Shown: one piece after another, positions 1 through 12,819 of the stretch
Layout of the letters: every line of letters starts with the position of its first letter
How positions within the stretch are numbered: the first letter of the stretch is position 1
DNA from: Ziziphus jujuba
Taxonomy: Eukaryota; Streptophyta; Magnoliopsida; Rosales; Rhamnaceae
Reading direction: 5' to 3'
DNA: 64,000 nt
Assembly: GCF_031755915.1 (NCBI RefSeq)
Contig: NC_083382.1
Location: forward strand, 9,460,001-9,524,000
Translations under genes and position numbers: made by a program
The notes under the pieces: generated by a model
Seen by the model: the letters and a program-made list of their open reading frames with translations, nothing else
Told to the model about the DNA's origin: nothing
The model's database searches: none

Positions 1-256
1 TATGCCAAATTTGAAACTATTTTATTAATTATATACTTTTCATATCCATAACTAGGGACTTAATGTGCCATGGTTCATCGAGAAATCCTAATTTTGAGGT
101 TGCCCTAATTAACTATATGTGGTATCTATCAAGTTGTTTAATCTTATTTGCACATCGTTTATATATAATTTTGCTATGATATATAGAAATATCTAAATTG
201 AATTGAATATACCTAGTTAATTATATATAATCTACTATTATATTTGATGGACTATA

Positions 257-330
257 TATAATTGAATCATATATCCTCTGTCATAAATAGTAAATATAAT
301 TGAATCATATATCTTCTGTCATAAACAGTT
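257..330. repeat. Two-copy tandem repeat, about 38 bp unit
   Basis: Two nearly identical units (about 257-290 and 295-329) differ at only a few positions. Each contains the core tcatatatc followed by tctgtcataaa. They look like a local duplication in AT-rich DNA with no visible function. Confidence 0.7.
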
Positions 331-2050
331 GAGTAGAGTGCATATAATTAACCAAGTACACCAACATTAAAGTGAATGTTCCCTTGTATAATAGCAAAAA
401 TATAAATTCATATAAAAGGATATGCATCATCTCGCATAAAATTTTATCTAGAATTCTTAAATAAGAGAATTATTATTATTATTATTATTATCATCCCTGT
501 ATATGAGTTCTTGATAATTCTAGCTTGGTTCTTTCCGATACATCTAATTTAACTTTATGATTTAATTGAAATTAATAATATTGTCATTTTTTGACTGTCA
601 TGGAGAAACGTTTCGATCATTTACAACTCTAAGACAGTCAAAAATATTATGTGTTAAAATATTTAATTAATATAATAAAATAAACGTGTTATAATTTTTT
701 CAAATAATAATAAGAAACCCGCTAACTGGAAACTTGTTATTTAAATATTTATATTTTACAGTATCCCTGTTTATTAAAATAATATATATTCTTTTTCTGA
801 TCCGTCAGTCATGGATCATAGTATATGTAAAACCTAAGTTTTGGACAAATCAAGTTATAAAGGACAAAAGCTCAAGCATTCCAATCGTTTGCAGAGGCGT
901 AGCCACACTTCCGAACTTTTTAAAATTTTTTAATAATATATGTAGAATTTTTAGAAAATTAAAAATAACTTATTTAAATAATTATTAAGTAATGTTACAA
1001 GTACCATTTAGTCTATTAATCTATTTATTAAGAATACATATGTTATTATTTGATGGTTAACATATTAATAAAATTAAAAATAAATAAATGAACTTTTAAA
1101 AAGTAAATATTACTAATTAAATATAATCAAATATTTGTAGTTATGTCGGTAGGATGTAATGTATATTATTCATAAATATTTGGCCCCTCTAATTACAAGA
1201 ATTAACTTATCTGTGTACATTATAATTAATTTTCTATAAATTACATAAATTTAACTTGTAGTTTGAAAGTTTTCCACAAATATCCTTGTATTTTGTTTTT
1301 GTTTTGTTTTGTTTTTTTGTTTTTTTTTTTTTTTCAGATTCTTCCCTTCCAAGTTTCTTTTCCTTTCAAACTATTTTTTTTTTTTAACATAGAATAGATA
1401 ATTTCTTTTAAAATTAACAAGTAAAAAGACAAAAACATCCATCTAATTAAAAGTTTACTAAAACAAACTTCTTAGGCTTTTAAAACATTACCAAACAGTC
1501 AAACCTCTGGATGTGAATCTGATGGGAAGGCAGCCCTCGGGCAACGAACAATGGCTTGAACTGGATATAATCGGATGGGAAGCCAACCCAAATATTTTTC
1601 TACCTCTTTCTTTCTCTCAATTAATTGAAGGTTCCATATGAGTCACTAGTCACTCTTGTTTGTAACACTTTGGAAATTTATAAATCTTTTTATCTGGTAA
1701 AGAAAAATATCAGGTGTGTTGATTTAATGAATGTAAATTTTATTATTTTTTATTAATGTTCTTATATATGGTTTTTTCACAACCTTCTTAATCCGAAGAA
1801 GGAAGAAGTTGAAAAGGTCGGTTTGCTGTGGATATAAAATGTTTGATAAAGTACGTTGTTCTCTTTGGGCAATGGTGCTTGTTTGGCAATGAGTTTCCAC
1901 TATTTATATAGGACTCCTCCAAAACTAGTTTCCTAGCTCCAACCCTAATCATTTAGGTCGGAAGTTGGGTCATATTTGTGAAATTTAAAACATAAATGTA
2001 TATAAATTATCTACTTGACGTTGATGGATCCACCATGGAGTTATAAGGAT

Positions 2051-2316
2051 ACACCAGCTTTTACTCTTTTTAATATTTTTTTTATTTAAATAAAGAAAAA
2101 GAAAATAAAAAAGTTATAAAGCCAAGTAAATCTACACCAACTTTTACTCTTTTTAATATTTTTTATTTAAATAAAGAAAAAGGAAAGAAAAAAAAAAAGG
2201 TTATAAAGCCAAGTAAATATACACCAACTTTTACTCTTTTTAATATTTTTTTATTTAAATAAAGAAAAAGAAAAAAAAAGGAAAAAAAAAAAAAGGTTAT
2301 AAAGCCAAGTAAATAT
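2051..2316. repeat. Three-copy tandem minisatellite, 83-96 bp units
   Basis: Three head-to-tail units lie at 2051-2133, 2134-2220 and 2221-2316. Each begins acacca, runs through ttttactctttttaatatt and ends ttataaagccaagtaaat. Units differ mainly in the length of their A-rich tract, so slippage inside the tract explains the rising unit length. No coding potential is seen. Confidence 0.9.
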
Positions 2317-4078
2317 AGAACATCTTGATGAGCATTCAGTGTACATCCATGTCGAATTTATTTGATTAGCCTTGCCATTGTCCGCAATTTTAATTTGCTT
2401 GAAGTTGTGAAATCGATACCCATTTAAACTTATCAGAATCAAAAATTAGTATTTCGATTCAACTTTGAATTCCTTCACAGTTAATATTAAAAAATACATT
2501 GTTCTATTCAAAATAATGGGAAATCAACCCCTTTTTTTAAGTTTTGGGTATTAACAATCATTGGTCTTGGCCAGCTTAGGTGCACCTTTCAGCTAGTCCC
2601 TTACCAGGCAATTTTAACGATGCACTCCTGTACAGTGAAAAGGGAAAAGGAAGCACATCCCCTTGTTAATTGGACTAATCCTGATGGATGTTTCAAATTA
2701 ACTAACAACATTTTTAAATTAGAATTAAATGTTCTTTTATAAAAGATGTGACATTGTCTAATTGACTATTAGATAATTAATGTTTTGGATATCTTTTTAT
2801 TATTTTTAAATGGTGATGAAAGAATCAACACAATCATTTTATAACTACAAATGAACGATTAATCATGAAAAATATTTATTATTATTTGCTATAATAGGGC
2901 AAAAAATAAAAGGAAAAAAACACATCTCTACCTTGAAATAATAAAAATAAAAACTGATAATATATATATATATAACTAGGATCACATCGGTGTTTTCTTT
3001 ATCAATCATCATATTGTTTTAATAAATAAAATTTAAAATTACATTTATGATTTGGTGGAATTCAAAAATTAAGATTAAAAATTTATTTATAGACATTTAG
3101 TTCTTTTTTTTATAATCATTTATAATAATTTTCACAATTTTTCCAATGCTTTGACTCCATGATTCCATAAGTACAAGTGAGATTCACTTTACATCCAAAA
3201 AAATCTTAATGTATCCTTAAATACATATTTGATTAATAATCAAATAATAAATATTAATTATTGATGTGATTATCTTACATATAAGTGAATGTACAATTTT
3301 GCTAATATGGAAATTTCCATATATAATTCTATGTGATTATATATAATTATGATGTAATTACATATAACACGTTATCTAAATCACATGATGATAAATGTTT
3401 GATATGCACATGTAGGTCACCCACAGCGGAATTTATATATAATTTTTAATTCAATAAGTTCAAGGGAGGATTTTAGTTAACGGTCATTTTCCGTACCGGA
3501 CCAAATTTCAAAGGGAAGGAAATAATGTTTAACTTGTTTCAATTATCTAGTTGATCCGTAATCCATTCAATTCAAACCCTCATCTCCCACAAACGCCTAC
3601 AATTATCTAAGCAGTAGACAATTCCTTTCAAATAAAAAAAGAAAACTTTAAATTCTGTCCCTGTGTGTGTGTGCGTGTGGACTTCATATTCTAATTTCTG
3701 ATGTACTTGTCAGATTCAACTTTCAAATAAAAAAAGAAAACTTTAAATTCCTTCTTTTTTTTCTTTTTTTTAATAATTTGAAATTCCTTCTCCCTGGAGT
3801 TAAAAAATGTACACTCCACAAAACCTTATGTAGGTGGGTCAGCTACAAGGAAATTTTACCTTATTATTGACTGAAAGTAGATAATATATCTGAGATGTTG
3901 TTGCTTTTTACAATATTATCTTATTACTATATAGTATATGTTGTCCTAATGTCTTTAAATTTTTTTATTTTTTTTTTTTACCAAAGTATTTGAAAAGAAG
4001 AATGATTTTAATAATTCGCCCAAAATGTACAATTAAAAACACTTCAGATTATTGAGCTAAATAAACCAGTAAAATTCA

Positions 4079-4116
4079 CCCCCCCCCCCCCCAAAAAAAA
4101 AAAAAAAAAAAAAAAA
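4079..4116. repeat. C14-A24 homopolymer tract
   Basis: A run of 14 C is followed directly by a run of 24 A. A similar C18-A13 tract lies at 53384-53414, and the reverse form (T19-G8) at 44960-44986. Homopolymer lengths may be affected by assembly or sequencing error. Confidence 0.85.
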
Positions 4117-5981
4117 GGGCAGCACCTTTTTTCTATTCCTCTTTTATTTCATCTTTTTGTGGTTTTTCCTCTTGCTATCTTTTTCTTCTCTTCATCCATA
4201 TTTCTCATAAACTTCTATATTCTCTTCTTTATCCACAACAAGTTGAGTTAATTTCATTCACCTCACCAAAAATTTGAATTAAATATAATTTAATCTTTTT
4301 GGTACAAAAAATATCATCAATATCCCTTTAAATTAAAAAAATTCATCATCTTCTTTTACTATTATTTTTTGATACTTTGGATTAAATATTACTTAGATCC
4401 TCTAAAAAGGTATTAGCTATAACTTTTAAAATCTAAAAGATTAAATTTTAATTAGTTAACCTTAGGAGTTCAAATGAAATATACCCATAATTTATCTTCA
4501 AATTACTTATCCAAATAGTAGAAAATATTTTATTTCCCTTAACCATGAGGAGAAAAGGGGTTTTGTTTAGTTTCAACTGAAAATAGTGGGAACCAAGCAA
4601 ATGGATATCCATCCAATACTAAATTTTGGGAATGTAAATTGTGAAAAATAAATATACTATATAGATAATATGAACTGTGTTTTAATCAAGATGCTCTTTG
4701 ATAATAATGTCAAGAATGAATATGAAACTAATATGATCTAAATATTATTAATAGTGAATATCTGCTTCTAAAGATCCCATAAACATTTTAAAATTTTTTA
4801 CCAAGAAAAATTTTCCTTAAAAAGGTTAATAAAATACATAATTAGTTAAACTAGGACAGTAAATAGGCTTGTGCTCGACTCCATTTTAGTTTACCGAATT
4901 CAAATATAGCTTATTTTAAACAAAAAACCTCCCAAGAATATTTTGAGAAATACATTAAATTTGTGAATAAATCTCTAATAGCTCTAATTTATTATTTATA
5001 TAAAAATTATATTATAAATTTAACCACATTGATTATTAATAATGCACAAATAAATTTTTTTATATTTTAAATTTATAATTTTTTAAAATAAATTAATAGA
5101 ATAAATTAAATTTATTAATTATTATTGTTAAAATTTTTATTTTAAAAAAAATAAATATTTAAGTTTTTAAATTTTTAAATTTTTATATTACAACAACCGC
5201 AACTGATCAAAACTTTATAAATAAATTGATCTGAATTTAAGAAAATTATTTCCAAATTTTATGATACTAAACCGAACTTAAACGCCCCTATAATTATAGG
5301 AAAATGCAAATACGCTTTGGACTCGGCGCACTTACACTTTACAGAAAACAAATCTATGTACGTTCCACTTGGCTCAAAATATTACTAAAAACTATGCAGT
5401 GGAAAGTAGGGCAAGAAACATGCACATTGGGAAGTGGGAAGCCACTTATTTTGTTAATGCCTCATCCTTATCTTCTGTTGGGTAGTGGTCAATCGGTGGA
5501 CAATACATCGAAACAACCAGACAATTTAGGAATTACACAATTTACTTTGTCCTGAAAACATTTCTTCATATAGCTAGATATTTGTTTTTTTTGGTAATAA
5601 TTTTTCATATAGCCAGATAGTTCCATTACAAGGACTATGAAATTATTTTTTTTAATTTTTAGCCATTGAACTTACATTTTTACAAAAATTTCTGGGTCAT
5701 AGAGAATAAAAATCTCTCATTGTCAATTTGAAGTCATTATTTATTGACCCCCAACAATTGAAATGGGTGGAGAAGGTGATCCATAATTTTAATCTCAGTT
5801 GTCACTTCACATCCAAGGAAACGTTTACGAAATAAGAAAATTTGAAAAAGTGGAACTAATTTTGATGACCCAATAACAGTATATGCCATTTCCTTATCAA
5901 TATTCTTGAACCAACATATTTTTTAACTAGAAAAATATGAAATATAGCAGAAACTGGGAGGTCCACAGCATTTCCAAAGGA

Positions 5982-5990
5982 TATATATAG
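5982..5990 (+). promoter_or_regulatory. Probable TATA box of CYP97B3
   Basis: The sequence tatatatag lies about 60 bases before the CYP97B3 start codon at 6049. That spacing would place transcription start near 6015-6025 and leave a short leader. This is inferred from position and motif only. Confidence 0.45.
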
Positions 5991-6048
5991 GTGGGGGTTT
6001 TCGGATGGCGGTCTTTTCTTAACTGGATTCGGTGAATGCTGAGTCACC

Positions 6049-9000
6049 ATGGCTGCTCCATGTTTCTTGCAGCTCTCTTCCTCAACTGTCGTGAATGTCA
6101 GCTTTCAAAGAAGTGATTTTGGTTGCTTTCGCTCTTTGCCTGCCAATTCTCTTTTCAATTCCAAGTCCAAAAGCTCTTCTATCAGGTACCCTTTTGTTTT
6201 TTCTCCTAGTAATTTTGCTGCACTCAGTTTGGCTACTGAGAGACTGTTTGGGAGAATAAGAGAGAGCAATATATGATTCCCAGATGATGATTTTTTTTTT
6301 TTTTTTTTTTTAAGTATTTTGGCTACTGGTGCTTCGATAAATTACTCGGATTAGAAATTATTAGCTTCTAACATCTTAAAATATGGAAAGAGATAGCATA
6401 TGAGTGAAAGAAACTCGCTTTTTCCTTTCTCGTATTCTCTTTGGCCAGAACATCAATATTAAAGAAAAAAGAAAAAAAAATAAAATTTGTTTTTAAAGTT
6501 TAGCTCATGATTTGCCTTCTCTTTTCTCTATCCTTCTTCCTGCTAGAAATTCTCCATCGTTTTCACTGTATGGATCTTTGAAGTTATACCAAAGAATAAT
6601 AATAATAATGATGATGATGATGATAAATAATCTCCTATTGGCTCCTGGTTGAAACCAAGAAAAAGAAGAGGAAAAAAATACCAAGTTTTGTACAAAAAGT
6701 GGGATGTTTTACATGGAATTCTTGCCAGTGGAAGATAAAAAGCAAAACTTTCTTGGTTTCTTTATTAAATTATCATCGTAAACGCGTTGCATTGCAGAGC
6801 TTAGTCTAATATATGGGGTTATATTTGTGCAATGTAGATGCCAATCGACTAGTACTGAAGAACCTAAAACAAGAAGAAATTTACTGGATAATGCAAGTAA
6901 CCTCCTCACGAACTTGCTAAGTGGGGGAAGCCTTGGGACCATGCCTAATGCCGAAGGTGCTGTCTCCGATTTGTTTGGTCGGCCCCTCTTCTTTTCGCTG
7001 TATGATTGGTTCTTAGAGGTACTTTTACCCTGTTTCACAATTTGTTCTTGTTTTGATGCTATAAGTGGAATGCTAATTTCAAGTCCTAAATTCGTTCTGT
7101 GATTGGTTCTGGTCCTTTTGAAAGGTAGCTATCAGTTGTAAAGGTGTGGAAATGGGAAAAGAAGGTTGCCAAAGTATATATATGGATGGCAATCTCGTTG
7201 TTCCCCTTTCGCCATCTAATTTTCTTGTATTGTGCCTTTGTAATTTTGATAAATGGGTGCCTCTTGAATCCTGTTTTCCATTCGTTTTTAGTAATATTTG
7301 TTTAATGTGGCAGCATGGTTCTGTTTATAAGCTTGCTTTTGGACCGAAAGCCTTTGTCGTTGTATCAGATCCTATTGTTGCCAGGCATGTTCTTAGAGAA
7401 AATGCATTTTCTTATGATAAGGTCCTAAAACGATTTATATTTTTATTCATTTTAATATTCTGGTGATTCGTTTTTAGTTATTCTAATCTCTTTTGCTAAA
7501 TGCGTTGTTTTCTGAAGTAGGGAGTCCTTGCTGATATCCTAGAACCAATAATGGGCAAAGGACTTATACCTGCTGACCTTGACACATGGAAACAAAGGAG
7601 AAGAGGTTAGCAAGTAATAATGTGTTCTTTAAAGTTTTCATCTCAGCTGAAACAAAAACAACATGAAAGAGAAAAGAAGAAAATAAAATTGAGGTGACTG
7701 TTCGCTGATTTTCTAACCCATAATGCTACACTATATGTTTCCTCTAACTTGTTATAATATAATCTGGCAGTTATTGCTCCTGGGTTCCATGCCTTGTACT
7801 TGGAAGCTATGGTTAAGATATTTACCAGTTGTTCAGAAAGATCAACAATGAAATTTGAGAAACTTCTAGAAAGAGAGAACTCACTTGGTGGAAAGACAAT
7901 TGAGTTGGATCTTGAAGCAGAGTTTTCAAGTTTGGCTCTTGATATAATTGGCCTTGGTGTCTTCAACTATGACTTTGGATCTGTTACAAAAGAATCTCCT
8001 GTAATTAAGGTTTGAGCAAAAGAACAAGCATTTTCATATTTTTGATGACTTTGCTTTCATGTCATTCATAATTTTGTGCAAACGATCATGTTATGTTCAG
8101 CTTGTTTATAAATGCAATTCAGGCAGTATATGGAACACTTTTTGAAGCAGAACATAGGTCAACCTTTTATTTCCCATATTGGAAAATTCCGTTAATGAAG
8201 TGGATAGTCCCCAGGCAACGGAAGTTCCAGTATGACCTGAAGGTTATCAACGACTGCCTTGATGGACTCATCAGAAATGCAAAAGAGACCAGACAGGTAA
8301 TTTAAATACTTACTCTGCATTATGGTTATTAATGAAGATTGCATATGATATATACATATAGATATATATATATATATATGCAATCATATAAGTATTGATA
8401 TTGTTTACATAAAGTTTGAGGTAGGCTTTTAGTAATGTTCCAGCAAAAACCATTATCCAGTGGCTTCCAACTAAGCTGGTTTTTGAAAGCATAGTATAGT
8501 TGTCTAAAAGCATTTTATGTAAATGTCTGATCAGGACAAGCATTATACCATCATTACTTTTTTCTGGTAATTATAAATTATCTTGTAAGAAATTATCAAT
8601 TTGAACATTATCGCTAAATCTGGTGCATATTAACAATAGAATTAATGGACATTATAATCAAAATATCGTTTACTTCTAACCTGAAAATGGCAGAAGATGA
8701 GGCACTTATGTGCTGTAAGTTGATTACTTGTGTATGCATTTTAGAAGGAGCAAAGGATATATAAACTAGCCAATCAAGAACTTAATTTTGATTTCTTCTA
8801 TGGCAGGAAACAGATGTTGAGAAATTGCAAGAAAGGGACTACTTAAATTTAAAGGTTGGTAAATATTTTGTGGTATAAATACAATGCATTTTACATTTTC
8901 ATGTTAATGGTAAAGAAAGGTACTTAGGAGCTTTGCAAAATTATGATCTTATAACTCTGAAGTTTGCAGGATGCAAGTCTTTTGCGTTTCTTAGTTGATA

Positions 9001-11809
9001 TGCGTGGAGCAGATGTTGATGACCGTCAGGTAAAACAACTTCAGACCTTGAGTAAATTTTCTAGCCAACATTTTGACTTTATCATCTATTTGTTATTGCT
9101 TGTTCTGTCCCGTGACTTTGCTTCTGATAAGACTATAAGAACAGGGTTTTCCTCCTCCTGTTCCATTTGTACTTCACAGTTCTTATGATTTGTCTATTGT
9201 TGGGGCCTGTGTGTTTGCACATACAAGTTTATGTGCATTTCATTTGATAAGTTATACCTGTTTTGCCTAGTATTCTCTAACGCATTGATAAATATTTGAA
9301 AGTATATCATAAGTCAAATTTGACATCTATCTCTGGATTTTTCTGACAGTTGAGGGATGACCTGATCACAATGCTTATTGCTGGCCATGAAACAACAGCT
9401 GCTGTTCTTACTTGGGCTGTCTTCCTGCTTGCTCAAGTATAATTCTGCATTATTTATAAAAAAAGCTTTGTTAGTCTAATGATAAATTTCTGAAAATTAA
9501 CGTCTTCAAACTAATGTACTGATGCAAATTACTCTTCTGCACTGCAGAATCCTTCCAAAATGAAAAAAGCACAAACAGAGATTGATTCGGTGCTTGGAGA
9601 GGGTTCACCAACTTACGAGTCACTTAAAAAACTGGAGTATGTCCAAAAGCTTATTATATCTTTGAACTTGTTTGAGTACAATTTTCCATTCATAGACTCA
9701 GAAATGTGCACAAGAGAACGAAAACTAGCAAATTTGTCAATTTTTTGTATTATTTTTTGGGTTTCAATCACCTAATTCCATGGTATGCCTGTATAACATG
9801 GGATTTTAACTGTTGCTAACCTTGTCAAAGGATATGTTAACTGGTGTTGTACATGTAAATGGGTTAACAAGTCAGCGAACTCTTAATGTGTTCCCTGTTC
9901 TTCTGGATCTTTTCTTCTTCTCGTTGCAGTCTTCTGTGTTTTACCACGTAGACTATTTGTGATACTGCTTATTGGCATAGGAGATTTAGCAGGAATACTT
10001 ATTGACAGTTTTGGGAGAGCTTTATGCTTGCCAATGTCTATGTTCTGCTGTCTTCATCTTCATTAATACTCTTCTTCTCTTTTGCACTACAATTCCTCTT
10101 AGTTGCTCTATCTCAGTTCCAAGGTTCTTCTAACATTATCAGCATTCGCCTAAAGTTTTTATCTCTATGGTACTGGTTTGAAGACATGGTGTTATTATTT
10201 ATACTTGTTTAACATCTGATAATTCTCAACTTCACTCAGTTACAGGTTCTGTAATTATCACTAATTTCTTTTCTGTTACTGTCAAAATCAGACATCGAAT
10301 TTTCCCTAATAGAACTGGCCTTAGTAGGCTGAACAATAACTTGGCTGGCTTAAAAGTTTTTCCATTTATACCGTGAGCTAAGACTGAGTTCTACCAAAAT
10401 TGGCCTAACAGTCCGCAGAGCAGCTCTATGACCATTTCAACTTAACTCATTTGTCCAATTAATATTTGTTAACATTTTGTTCCATGTTTCAGGTACATAA
10501 GACTTATTGTTGTGGAGGCTCTTCGATTGTATCCTCAGCCCCCTTTGCTTGTTAGACGTTCTATCAAACCAGATATATTACCAGGTATTTCTTGTGCATT
10601 GTTTACGCTAGAATGAATGAAAACATTGATGAGTCTAAAAGAAAATAATTTTGTAGGTACATTTTATGTCAATGTCCTTATTCAGAACTATAAGTTTTAC
10701 AGAGATGAAAGCATCTAAACACTGTTGTTGAAATTGACTGATACTTTTGAGGTCTTGTTGATTCTTTTGATCAATTTTATATAACGAAAGTTATATATAG
10801 TAAAGGAAATGCGTTTGAAACAAAATGTTCAAAAAGTCTTACCTCTATAAATGTTGAAGGGCAATAAGATTAGGAATTGATCATAATGAGCAAAAGATTA
10901 AAATGCACAAAAAAAGTGGAAGAATCAGTTTATAGAAAAGGGCAACTCACGCATTCAACATTTCTCTACAGGGTTATGTAGAAGGACCCTTTATTTGCCT
11001 AGTAAATCTAAAAAGAAAATAGAAATTGATAAACAAGGAGAGACTTGAAGTGTAAATTGTGTTTATAATCTTGTATGTTTCATTCTTTAGGCATGAACGT
11101 AGTTATTCTTTTGATGTTCCAAAATTATGTAATATATGCAAATATTTCCATTGGAATGAATGATCTAGTTGTCATACCTTAGAGCGACATTATGTCAATT
11201 GTGCAGGGGGCTACAATGGTGATAAAGATGGTTATACAATTCCTGTTGGGACTGATATTTTCATTTCTGTAAGTAGAAGCTCTTTGCCTCGCTCTTAATG
11301 CTGACTTCTAATTATACTTCTTTTGAACCATTAAAAAATGTCCATTCAGGTATATAACCTCCATAGATCTCCATATTTTTGGGACCGTCCTAATGAATTT
11401 GAACCAGAAAGGTTTCTGGTGCAAAAGACAGGTGACGGCATTGAAGGGTGGGCAGGTTTTGACCCATCTCGGAGCCCAGGAGCATTATATCCAAATGAGG
11501 TTATTTATTTTTTCACTATGATTTCCTAAAGCTTAATTCATGTTCTGACATATTAATGAAAGATTTTATGGTTGCAATGATCAGATTATATCAGATTTTT
11601 CTTTCTTACCTTTTGGTGGAGGACCACGCAAATGTGTTGGAGATCAATTTGCGCTCATGGAGTCAACTGTGGCATTGGCTATGTTGTTACAGAAATTCGA
11701 CATAGAATTGAGGGGACCTCCAGAATCTGTGGGAATAGTTACAGGGGCAACAATTCATACAAAGAATGGAATGTGGTGCAAATTGAAGAAGAGATCTAAT
11801 GTACACTGA
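6049..11809 (+). CDS. CYP97B3: Cytochrome P450 CYP97B3-type, plastid (putative carotenoid hydroxylase family)
   Basis: Fourteen exons join in frame to 578 aa, close to the roughly 580 aa of Arabidopsis CYP97B3: 6049-6185, 6838-7018, 7314-7421, 7521-7605, 7771-8009, 8123-8296, 8807-8854, 8970-9029, 9350-9436, 9548-9636, 10493-10584, 11207-11268, 11350-11499, 11585-11809. P450 hallmarks are present: the I-helix AGHETT (exon 9), the K-helix EALR (exon 11), PERF (exon 13) and the heme-binding [10 protein letters not shown] with its cysteine ligand (exon 14). The Ser-rich N-terminus lacks a membrane anchor and fits a chloroplast transit peptide. CYP97 enzymes hydroxylate carotenoid rings; CYP97A and CYP97C are the main xanthophyll enzymes, while the role of CYP97B is less settled. 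Exon 10 ends after GA at 9636, giving a gtatgt donor and the expected [10 protein letters not shown] join. Its 3' end faces the FRS2-like gene with a 1 kb gap. Confidence 0.95.
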
Positions 11810-12819
11810 TATATTGCATTATGAAACAATACTGAGTAGTTTTCAGTCAGTCATGGAATGGCTGTCTTAATACCTTTTTTTGGCTCTTTTTTTCTTATTT
11901 TCCCTGGGGGTTATAAATGAGTTCACTTCCTGAATAAATGAAAATATTATACAAGAAAAAGAGTAGAAACAAACCATGAGCATTATTTTGTTTTAGGTAG
12001 TACAACTTGAGAGCTGTTTAGTAGAATGGAAATCCAACAAAACAGAAATCTAAATAAACCAATCCGTCGGCCCCTCCCCACAGCAATGCAACCAGACTAT
12101 GTAGACCAAATGTTAAAAGAATGCAGCATAAATCTCCACCCCTAACAGATTCCATCTTCAGCTTCCACAGAATAAAATCAAAGCTCGCGTTTGGCGGAAC
12201 CCTCTCCTTAACATTCAAATTCCATCAACTGGTGACATTATGATAATGAAGATTCTGGTTTTGCATCTCTTAACTATTCACCGTGACAATGGCATCACTT
12301 CTCTGGTTATTTTGTGTTAATCACTGAACACATTGTAATTTACATGTATCTGGTATCTATACCGGAAAGGAAATGTAAAGGCTCTCAAAAGTCTTCCAAA
12401 CAATAAACATTTTGCTTTTTCTCTCTGTTTTCTCACTGTGGAAAAAGAAGTTTCGTTTTTTCAACCCCTTTCTAATTCCTTTGTGGCAGAACATCTGTTG
12501 CTATTTAAGTATAACTACTAATAAGGAATAACGAAAACAAACGATGAAAATGAGACAGGAAGACAGTGGCTCGAAAGTCAAATCTGCTTTGGTATTAGCT
12601 CCGCTTCAGTTTATCTCACTAGATAATCTGCTATACAAATGATTTGGATATACAGGAGATTTTGACAATAAAACAAGCAACATTTGCAGAAAGAAAAACA
12701 AATTGAATACACCATGATTATATGTTTTGTTGTTTTGCCTCTTTTTTATTTTGGCTTCCTAGGATTAATAGAAATCCACTCATCTGTTGTCATCTATTCC
12801 GAAAGGATTGAGCCACCAA
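11810..12819. other. Convergent intergenic region (CYP97B3 / FRS2-like 3' ends)
   Basis: Two genes converge on this 1 kb, so it should hold both 3' untranslated regions. An aataaa lies near 11934 for the plus-strand gene. No further coding exon or RNA gene is seen. Confidence 0.6.

Larger units (their letters stand above)
1..6048. other. AT-rich intergenic region upstream of CYP97B3
   Basis: No coding exon is supported here. The open frames are short, low in complexity and lack family similarity. The region holds small tandem repeats (annotated separately), an ATT microsatellite near 468-491, a 30-base exact direct repeat (3626-3655 and 3721-3750), and a C-run/A-run tract at 4079-4116. The last few hundred bases should include the CYP97B3 promoter. 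Confidence 0.7.

Noticed and set aside
6709..7038. 109-codon open frame on the minus strand
   Set aside because: It is antisense to CYP97B3 exon 2 and has no family similarity; a shadow of the real exon.
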